This document shows, one piece after another, positions 22,897-29,288 of a DNA stretch of 37,085 nucleotides. A model generated the notes under the pieces. The model did no database searches. It was given only the letters and a program-made list of their open reading frames with translations, and had not been told where the DNA came from. The stretch is taken from positions 1-37,085 of the forward strand of contig JAKFXY010000045.1 in the NCBI GenBank assembly GCA_021731165.1, written 5' to 3'. The stretch comes from Acidobacteriota bacterium (GTDB taxonomy: Bacteria > Acidobacteriota > Vicinamibacteria > Vicinamibacterales > UBA2999). The position numbers and the translations under genes were made by a program. How positions within the stretch are numbered: the stretch's first letter is position 1; each line of letters starts with the position of its first letter.

Positions 22897-23916
22897 TTAC
22901 CGCGGCGGAGGCGGGATGAACGGGTTGCCGAGCGGTGTGAAGTTGGGCTTCGGGCCGCCATTCGTGATGCACGTCAAGCCCGGCGCTGACGTACCAGGAT
23001 CACCCAGCGCTACCCAACCACAGCAGTATCGCCCGCACTTGTCCTGGGTAATGAACGTCTCCGGCCTCAGCTTCTTTCGATACTCGGGATAGAGCGTTTC
23101 CGCGTAGCCAAGGATCGCTTCGCTCGGGATACGGTACCGCTGCGTGAGCTCGTTGACGTCCGGATTCTTACCTGGGAGGTGATGCGGCACGCTGCCGATT
23201 TCTTCAATCCGTGGCAACTCCGTGACCGGCACGCAGGGCGTTGGAGTCGGGGAGCTACCGGAACGCGAGTCCAGTGCCCAGACGCGCGTCACGACGTCTG
23301 GCTCCGTCAGATAGACCGGGTCGGTGATGACGGCCATGACCGTGAGGAAGTCTCCGTGCCTGATGAAACGCCAGTCCACCGTCGCCTTGTCACTGCTCGC
23401 CGCGCCGTTGCGGCGCAAGTACCCTGCCTTGTTGTGGGTCGTGCGGGCGACCAGCACGTCACCCTCCCAGCGTCCGGTCGTGAAGCCAGAGAAGGGGTAA
23501 AACGCGTTCTCGGAAGGATGCGGCCGTCCATCCATCCAGATCGTGATGACGTCACGATCGACAGCGGCGCTGATCTTCCACGCCACGACGGAACCGCGCA
23601 CCGGGTCCCACTCGTTCCAGATCCGAAGGCCCTGCGGCCCCCACACGACATACGCGGGGACGTAGTAGAGACACTGTCGCTCCAGCATCGCGAGCTGCGC
23701 GTACGTGTACGACAGCGACTTCGCGCGTCCGGCGTCACTGAGCGCAAGGCCGGTGTAGTCCACCGGATCAGATCCAGGCGCGCGCTCGATCCAGTCCTCG
23801 TGTTCGAGCGCCTGCCAGCCGCCATTGAGATCGACCTGGGCGAACGCCGGAGCGCACACGAGCGTACAGATAAGTACCGCGCTCGCGATGATGGAGACTC
23901 GGAGAAATCGTGTCAT
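22897..23916 (-). CDS. Secreted protein of unknown function (paralogue 1)
   Basis: 339 residues with a clean signal peptide (MTRFLRVSIIASAVLICTLVCAPAFA). The mature part starts VDLNGGWQALEHEDWIER and has several blocks shared with the next gene's product: the DLxGxW / EDW start, a QC site, LRIW, and GYLRRNGAASSDKATV. TGRWEGDVLVARTT is a phrase common in uncharacterised Acidobacteriota secreted proteins. The C-terminal third carries QDKCGRYCCGW, and the protein ends in a proline run. ATG 23916 is chosen because AGGAG lies seven bases upstream; the open frame continues 21 codons further. It follows paralogue 2 by 29 bases. I do not recognise a function; a lipocalin-like beta fold is only a guess. 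Confidence 0.75.
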   Translation of the reverse strand: MTRFLRVSIIASAVLICTLVCAPAFAQVDLNGGWQALEHEDWIERAPGSDPVDYTGLALSDAGRAKSLSYTYAQLAMLERQCLYYVPAYVVWGPQGLRIWNEWDPVRGSVVAWKISAAVDRDVITIWMDGRPHPSENAFYPFSGFTTGRWEGDVLVARTTHNKAGYLRRNGAASSDKATVDWRFIRHGDFLTVMAVITDPVYLTEPDVVTRVWALDSRSGSSPTPTPCVPVTELPRIEEIGSVPHHLPGKNPDVNELTQRYRIPSEAILGYAETLYPEYRKKLRPETFITQDKCGRYCCGWVALGDPGTSAPGLTCITNGGPKPNFTPLGNPFIPPPPR

Positions 23917-23945
23917 GATCGGGCTCCTAGCGTGGGGGGGGCGGG

Positions 23946-24785
23946 CTACCAGCGCGCCGAGCACGGAGTGGGATCCCACTTCGCACCATCCGCTTCCTTC
24001 TTGAAGTGCAGGGCTGTGGTGAATGGAACGAGCAGATATTTCGGGTCGTGCACGATGCTCGTAATGACAATCCAGCTCGTGCCATTCGGCTGAACCGCAA
24101 GATCCCAGTATTCGTACAGCACGGCATTCGCGCTATAGGGCACTCCGTTCTTGCGGAGATAGCCCGGACGCAGGCGGTCGGTCACCACCTTCAAGCTGCC
24201 CGTCCGCGGGGCGTTGGCTGCGCCACGACCGCGCGGCATCTCCCACGTCGCGACCGAGTTGCCCTGCCAAGTCGGTTGTCCTGCGGGCGGCGTCACGCGA
24301 CCGAACTGAAACAGCCGTGTCTGCGTCCCGTAGTCGGTTTCAACCTTGAGGGAATTGGCGTCCGACCAACTGATCCGTAGGCGCGTGGGCGTGCGCATCA
24401 GCCCAGGCGCACCATAGGAGCGACACTGCTCACCCGCCGCTTCGTCCTTCGCCGGGTCCCAGGTGTCGGCGAGCTTCATCCCTTCCGCCGTCATCGGAAC
24501 GCTGGCGTAGTCGCCTTTGGCCGGTGTAATCATCCGCCAGCGCCAGTCCTCGGAAATCACCGCGACCCAGTTGCCGGTGAGATCAATTGGGGCTGCCGCC
24601 TGCGGAGTCGCTGGTTCAGCGGGCGCTCCCCCCTGCCGGCCGCGGCCCTGTGCGTCCATCCTGGCGCTCAGCAGCACCAGGACGGCAAGCACCGTGATCG
24701 TCAACCAGACCGCGCGGGCTCGTGACGGCATGCGGACGGCCCGCGTGGCGAAGGGAATCACACTGAAGGAGATCATGGCGTTCAT
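23946..24785 (-). CDS. Secreted protein of unknown function (paralogue 2)
   Basis: 279 residues. The N-terminus is long for a signal (hydrophobic AVWLTITVLAVLVLLSARMDA after a basic start), then a Gly/Pro/Ala linker. The mature core IDLTGNWVAVISEDWRWR, EQCRSYGAPGLM, RLRISW, RPGYLRKNGVPYSANAV and VHDPKYLLVPF matches the same blocks in paralogue 1. It lacks the Cys-rich C-terminal third of that protein. Several starts are possible; ATG 24785, eight bases after the stop of the upstream gene, is taken. ATG 24776 is equally plausible. It sits between the degenerate MBL-fold gene and paralogue 1, and all three are probably one operon. No known function. Confidence 0.72.
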   Translation of the reverse strand: MNAMISFSVIPFATRAVRMPSRARAVWLTITVLAVLVLLSARMDAQGRGRQGGAPAEPATPQAAAPIDLTGNWVAVISEDWRWRMITPAKGDYASVPMTAEGMKLADTWDPAKDEAAGEQCRSYGAPGLMRTPTRLRISWSDANSLKVETDYGTQTRLFQFGRVTPPAGQPTWQGNSVATWEMPRGRGAANAPRTGSLKVVTDRLRPGYLRKNGVPYSANAVLYEYWDLAVQPNGTSWIVITSIVHDPKYLLVPFTTALHFKKEADGAKWDPTPCSARW

Positions 24786-24793
24786 TCCAGCTA

Positions 24794-25813
24794 TCAGGCC
24801 TGCGGCTTGGCCGTCAGGCTCTTGTAGACCGCTTCGACAAACATGTCCGTCGTCCACGGACCCGAGTCAGTCCCATAGCGCCCACGGTACGCCAGAGTCG
24901 GATCGGCTTTCTTGATCTGCTCGAGCGTCATGCCGCTCTTGATCATGTCCGCGACGACATTGCGAACGTAGGTGACCATGTCCCGGTACTCCACCAGGTC
25001 CGCCTGATCGGCCAAGCGGCCGCGCGCGGGGATGATATAGGTCCGCGGCTCCAGCCACACGAGCGGAACAGGCGGAATGGCCAGATCGACCAGTCGATTC
25101 AGGGCGTCTATCTCACCCTGGATGCTCCCGCCCTTTTCGAGGTCGATCAACGGGAAGCGCGTCATGTCGAAGATCTCGCCGGTGACGATCACGTCCGCGC
25201 GGCGGAACGTCACGATACTGTCGCCGTCCGATGTCGCCTCCGGCTGGTAGACGATCTGAATACCGTCGTTGTTGAGGGCGTAGGAGCGCAGCCGTCCCGT
25301 ATAGCCCTCGGTCGGCCACGCATCAACCGGAAATCCCTCTCCCATCCGCTGCGTGACGTTGTCGTGGGCGAGAATCGCCGCGGCGCCGGAGTTGGCGGTC
25401 ACCGCGCCAAGGCCGGGGCCGGCGCCGCCAGGAAAGATCGTGAGCCCCGCCTTCGACACCTTCTCGTTGCCCCCGACATGATCGGGATGCGCGCTCGTGT
25501 TGAAGACATAGCGGATCCGCGGCTTGATATCGGTGCCCTGCACCCTCGTCTTGAAGCGATCGGCCAGCACGTCGACGGCTGCCAGCACCTTGTCCGTCAT
25601 CGCGGCGGAGCCTGTGTCCACGACGATGAAACCCTCCGGGCCAACAGAGATGCCGATGTTGGCGCCCGCCCCGGCGAGCATGAAGAAGTTCGGGCGCACG
25701 GGGATGATCTCGATCTCGCCGGGCTGCGCGGCCTGCTGCGCGCGTGCGCTCTGCGCCCAGGATCCGACGCCGAGCACCACAACGACGACGAGCAGCCATG
25801 CCTTCTTGGTCAT
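24794..25813 (-). CDS. Exported metallo-beta-lactamase-fold protein with degenerate metal site
   Basis: 339 residues with a signal peptide (to about 26). The fold is clear: NIGISVGPEGFIVVDTG (52-68), RIRYVFNTSAHPDHVGGN (99-116) and DSIVTFRRADVIVTGEIFD (198-216). Metal positions are largely altered. The HxHxDH motif reads SAHPDH (Ser107 for His; H109, D111 and H112 kept), the usual HTDGD reads TSDGD (Thr194 for His), the usual GD before the helix reads GE (213), and the usual PGHG reads PARG (262-265, Arg264 for His). A standard two-zinc centre is unlikely. It may bind one metal or act as a pseudoenzyme. ATG 25813 is placed before the signal; no good Shine-Dalgarno is seen. It heads the operon with the two unknown secreted proteins. 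Confidence 0.85.
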   Translation of the reverse strand: MTKKAWLLVVVVVLGVGSWAQSARAQQAAQPGEIEIIPVRPNFFMLAGAGANIGISVGPEGFIVVDTGSAAMTDKVLAAVDVLADRFKTRVQGTDIKPRIRYVFNTSAHPDHVGGNEKVSKAGLTIFPGGAGPGLGAVTANSGAAAILAHDNVTQRMGEGFPVDAWPTEGYTGRLRSYALNNDGIQIVYQPEATSDGDSIVTFRRADVIVTGEIFDMTRFPLIDLEKGGSIQGEIDALNRLVDLAIPPVPLVWLEPRTYIIPARGRLADQADLVEYRDMVTYVRNVVADMIKSGMTLEQIKKADPTLAYRGRYGTDSGPWTTDMFVEAVYKSLTAKPQA

Positions 25814-25972
25814 CTTTTGGTACCCACCGCGCACCTCACAATGCACACCGGTGCCGTCGCCGCGCACCACTCCAGACAGTTTCCAGATTGACATCCCTAG
25901 ATTCTTTCAGGTTCCAGACCAGCTTCAACTCCGGAAAGGTTGCCGGCTCCCGGCTTCGCGAGTGAGAGCGAC

Positions 25973-25999
25973 CACGCCGGGCCCCGCGGGCCCGGCGTG
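25973..25999 (-). terminator. Perfect 12-base-pair hairpin after the TonB receptor gene
   Basis: Arms CACGCCGGGCCC (25973-25984) and GGGCCCGGCGTG (25988-25999) pair perfectly around a three-base loop, eight bases past the receptor stop codon. No T-tract follows on the minus strand. The rest of the 193-base gap up to 25813 shows no other clear signal. Confidence 0.7.
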
Positions 26000-26006
26000 C
26001 CGGCAT

Positions 26007-29000
26007 TTAGAAGTCGATCTGCGTGCTGAACCTGATGAAGCGCGCCTGCAGGATGGCGGTCGGCCGCCACAGGGTCGCGTAGTTGTTGTTCGTCGCCGTC
26101 ACCGTGTCGCTGTTGGTGATGTTGTACAGGTCCATGTTGACCGATGCACGGCGCTGTCCGAACCGGAAGATCTTGCCAACGCGGAGATCAATCTGATTGA
26201 GCCGCTCTCCGTAAAGGGTGCTGGTTTGCGCTGCCCCAGCGCCCACCACGGGAACCGGATTGTTGTTGGTCTGCCCTATCGCGGGAATCACGTTCACCGT
26301 GACGTTGGCGGCGTTGCCCGAGAGCGGACGGCCGAGCGATTGCGCCGCCACCGCGGTGGGGACGATGTAGGCGGCAGTGAGCGTGTTGCCCGGGCCGCTT
26401 TGAAATGTCGCCGCCAGTGACACGTCGATGCGCGGAATCGTATACGACCCCAGCCCCTTCAACTGCGTCTGCCATGGCGTCTCTACGTGGCAGAACTCGG
26501 TGGACGACGATGCCGCGCCTGCTCCTACAAGCATCTCCGGCAGCTTCGCGACAATCTCGCAGTTGTCGGTCGTCGTCTTCCCGGTGGAGGTTCCCCCCTG
26601 GATCATCAAGCCGTTGGGCAGGCGAGCCTGGGCGCCAATGTCCACGCCATCCCAATGCTCGATCTGCTTGCCATAGTTCTTCGACAACACCGTGCTCAGG
26701 TTGGAGGGCTGTCCAAAGAACTGCGGCTTCAGGTCGTAGAGTCCGGTGATGATGTTCCCGCCTCCGCCCGGCAGGCGCGAATCGCTCGGCACCGTGATGC
26801 TATACACGTCGTAGTCCGACGGCACTCGGTTCAGGTCGTCGGTCACGGCGAAGTTGCCATACCAACGACGGAAGTAGCCCACGTCCGCCGACACGCGCGG
26901 GAGGATCTCCCGCTGCACGGCCGCGCTCAACTCGTAGTTGAATCCACGTTTGCCGGTTCCAGTGCGGAGTTCGAGGTCCCTGACCTGCCCGGCCAACGAG
27001 GTGCCGAACGCGGAGTTCGCCATCGCGGCACACTCGCCATTGGCCGCTGCGATGGTGAGGTCGCACTGCGGGATGAAGTCGCCGTCGATCCCCAGCCCAC
27101 CACGGTCGTTCCACGTCCGCGTCGTGGTATTGGTCAGTCGAAGAATCGGGTTGGTGTTGGACCCGAATCCGCCGAGCGCCTGACCACTCAGGTACTTGTT
27201 GAGGGATACGCGGAGCGCCGTCTTCCCATTTCCGCCCACGTCATACGCCCAACCCGAGCGGAAGGAGAGGTCCTTCCAGTTCAGATTCTCCTCGTAGGGG
27301 AAGGTGAGGTTACGGTTCGGAGCCAGCGGCGCCGGCCCGAGCTTCTGCTCCGGATAGTCGCTCTTGTAGTAATCGAATCGGATCGCCCCGGTGAACGTCA
27401 TCCGGTCAACCGTCCATCTGTCCTGGGCAAAGATGCCCATGTCGTGCCGCTGGTCGCTCTTCGCCGTCCAGGGGGTTGCAAACTGCGTGATCTGGTTCGG
27501 TACCCCGTTGAGAAACCGATACCGGTACGGTACGTCGAGGGCGTAGGTCGTCGCCTTCAGGTAGCCGAAGGAGTCTTGAAAGCCGGCCTTGAAATTGTGC
27601 GAGCCCGTCACATAGGACACGGCAGCACGGTAGGTGTAGTTTGGAACGTAGGTGTTGTTCCACGCCCCGAGCACACCGTTGGACGCGGTGCCTGGACCGT
27701 GATAGTTGAGGCCGCTCGACTGTTCCGTCACACCGATGAGCGTCGGGTAGATCGCGATCTGCGCAGGCGTGATCCCCTCGAAGACGTCCTCGTCCAGGGA
27801 GCCGCCGCCCGACGACGGACGCAGGTGCATCGTGCCCCAGCGCAGCGTCTTATGGAACGCGGTCGCTTCAACCAGAAGCCGGTTCGTGACCGGGGACTTC
27901 CATTCGCCGATCAGCGTCCGCTGCTGCGGAAAACGACGGTCGCTGGATGCCTCGGGCGCGATCGTGGCACCGATCCCGAACGGACAGCGACAATGCGTAT
28001 TGTTGGCGAACGAGAAGGTGAACTTGTCCTTCTGCGTCGCCTGATACGTCACCCGGAACTGCTCATCCTCGAGATCGGTGACCAGCCCGAATGTCTCTTT
28101 GCTCGTGTCTGGCTCGTAGGTCCAGACATTGGGCTGGAACGCGTTCTTGTTTGGACGGATACCGGCAGCGTAATTCTTGGCCCCCTCATAGCGGAAGGTC
28201 GCATAGAACCACAGCTTGTCCCGCTTGATCGGTCCGCCAAAGCCCGGGTTGAAATCCCAGTTCTTGTTGATGCGGCCATTCGCGGTGAGGCCCCGGTCCT
28301 TCACCCGCTGGGTGAAGTTGCTCCCCGCCAGGCTCTCGTTCGAGCCCCCCATGAACACGGAGCCCTTGAAGTTATTGCCGCCATCCCTGGGAACGAAGTT
28401 GATCGAGACGCCACCGGTCGCCTGCTCGGCCGACAGCGCGCCGAAGTCGAGCGATATTTCCGCCGCGGCGCCAACATTCGGCACGGCACCGCTCTGTCCG
28501 GCGCCTGCTGTCTGCAGGTCATTGATGGGCAGGCCGCCCTGCATGATGCGCTGGTCGTTCGATCGGCCGCCGTGGGACGACACGCTGGCCTGTGGATCGC
28601 CGAGGCTCCCGCCGACGTCGTTCCCGCTCGACACGATGCCCGGGATGAGCACGCCGAGCGTGGCGAAGCTTCTCCCGGTCGGAATCGTGTCGATGATGTC
28701 GGCGGTGATCACGCGCTGCTTGGTGGTGCTCTGCACGTCCACGGTGGGCGTTTCGCCGGTCACGGTGATCGTTTCCTCGATCGCCCCGACCCGCAGCTCA
28801 GCATCGACGCTCACCGTGATGGACCCGGTCAGTTCGACGCCGTCGCGCTTGAATGTGTTGAACCCGGCCAGCGAGAACGTCACCGAATACGCCCCCGGTC
28901 GTAGGTCCACAATCTGATATCGCCCAGACCCGTCGGTCACGACCGAACGGACCTTCTCGATGAGCACCGGGCTTGCGGCCTCCACGGTCACGCCGGGGAG

Positions 29001-29120
29001 CACAGCGCCGGATGCGTCTTTGGCGGTTCCGCTGATCGCTGCTTGCGCGAAGACCGCCGTCGGGAGCAGGATAAGCTCGGCCAGAAACACCATGAACCGG
29101 CTGCATCGAACCATCAACAT
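26007..29120 (-). CDS. TonB-dependent receptor with carboxypeptidase-like regulatory domain (Oar-like)
   Basis: 1037 residues. A signal peptide (ending near AVFAQ) is followed by a carboxypeptidase-like regulatory domain, about 27-110 (ISGTAKDASGAVLPGVTVEAASP, DGSGRYQIVDLRPGAYSVTFSLAGF). Then comes a plug domain (ITVTGETPTVDVQS, VITADIIDTIPTGRSFATLGVLIPG, SINFVPRDGGNNFKGSVF) and a 22-strand-type barrel ending in Phe (FIRFSTQIDF). This is the Oar/CarboxypepD_reg class of outer-membrane transporters abundant in Acidobacteriota, usually tied to complex carbohydrate or peptide uptake; the ligand is unknown. ATG 29120 is chosen because AAGGAG lies five bases upstream; a GTG at 29126 would add two codons. 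It is divergent from a sensor kinase gene, which may regulate it. Confidence 0.93.
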   Translation of the reverse strand: MLMVRCSRFMVFLAELILLPTAVFAQAAISGTAKDASGAVLPGVTVEAASPVLIEKVRSVVTDGSGRYQIVDLRPGAYSVTFSLAGFNTFKRDGVELTGSITVSVDAELRVGAIEETITVTGETPTVDVQSTTKQRVITADIIDTIPTGRSFATLGVLIPGIVSSGNDVGGSLGDPQASVSSHGGRSNDQRIMQGGLPINDLQTAGAGQSGAVPNVGAAAEISLDFGALSAEQATGGVSINFVPRDGGNNFKGSVFMGGSNESLAGSNFTQRVKDRGLTANGRINKNWDFNPGFGGPIKRDKLWFYATFRYEGAKNYAAGIRPNKNAFQPNVWTYEPDTSKETFGLVTDLEDEQFRVTYQATQKDKFTFSFANNTHCRCPFGIGATIAPEASSDRRFPQQRTLIGEWKSPVTNRLLVEATAFHKTLRWGTMHLRPSSGGGSLDEDVFEGITPAQIAIYPTLIGVTEQSSGLNYHGPGTASNGVLGAWNNTYVPNYTYRAAVSYVTGSHNFKAGFQDSFGYLKATTYALDVPYRYRFLNGVPNQITQFATPWTAKSDQRHDMGIFAQDRWTVDRMTFTGAIRFDYYKSDYPEQKLGPAPLAPNRNLTFPYEENLNWKDLSFRSGWAYDVGGNGKTALRVSLNKYLSGQALGGFGSNTNPILRLTNTTTRTWNDRGGLGIDGDFIPQCDLTIAAANGECAAMANSAFGTSLAGQVRDLELRTGTGKRGFNYELSAAVQREILPRVSADVGYFRRWYGNFAVTDDLNRVPSDYDVYSITVPSDSRLPGGGGNIITGLYDLKPQFFGQPSNLSTVLSKNYGKQIEHWDGVDIGAQARLPNGLMIQGGTSTGKTTTDNCEIVAKLPEMLVGAGAASSSTEFCHVETPWQTQLKGLGSYTIPRIDVSLAATFQSGPGNTLTAAYIVPTAVAAQSLGRPLSGNAANVTVNVIPAIGQTNNNPVPVVGAGAAQTSTLYGERLNQIDLRVGKIFRFGQRRASVNMDLYNITNSDTVTATNNNYATLWRPTAILQARFIRFSTQIDF

Positions 29121-29193
29121 GAACACTCCTTCGTATGCCGCGCGTTAACGACCCTGTAGCCGCGTGATTAGAGTCGTTCGAGCCGTTGGTCGC

Positions 29194-29228
29194 AATACCG
29201 GAATGCCGGTATTCCTTCGGAACGCCGG
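29194..29228. promoter_or_regulatory. Inverted and direct repeats between TonB receptor and sensor kinase
   Basis: AATACCGG (29194-29201) and CCGGTATT (29206-29213) form a perfect eight-base inverted repeat with a four-base loop. GGAATGCCGG (29200-29209) recurs as GGAACGCCGG (29219-29228), 19 bases apart, close to two helical turns. They lie in the 168-base gap between divergent genes and are candidate sites for the LuxR-type regulator encoded next door. Confidence 0.4.
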
Positions 29229-29288
29229 CGCGGATATTCCTATTGACCGGTACTACATGTGGCCGTCTGCCCTCCGGTCCGAACGCTG

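Noticed and set aside
26487-28904. An 805-codon open frame opposite the TonB receptor gene
   Set aside because: Same antisense effect. No start signal, no domain, and the receptor on the other strand is complete and well recognised.
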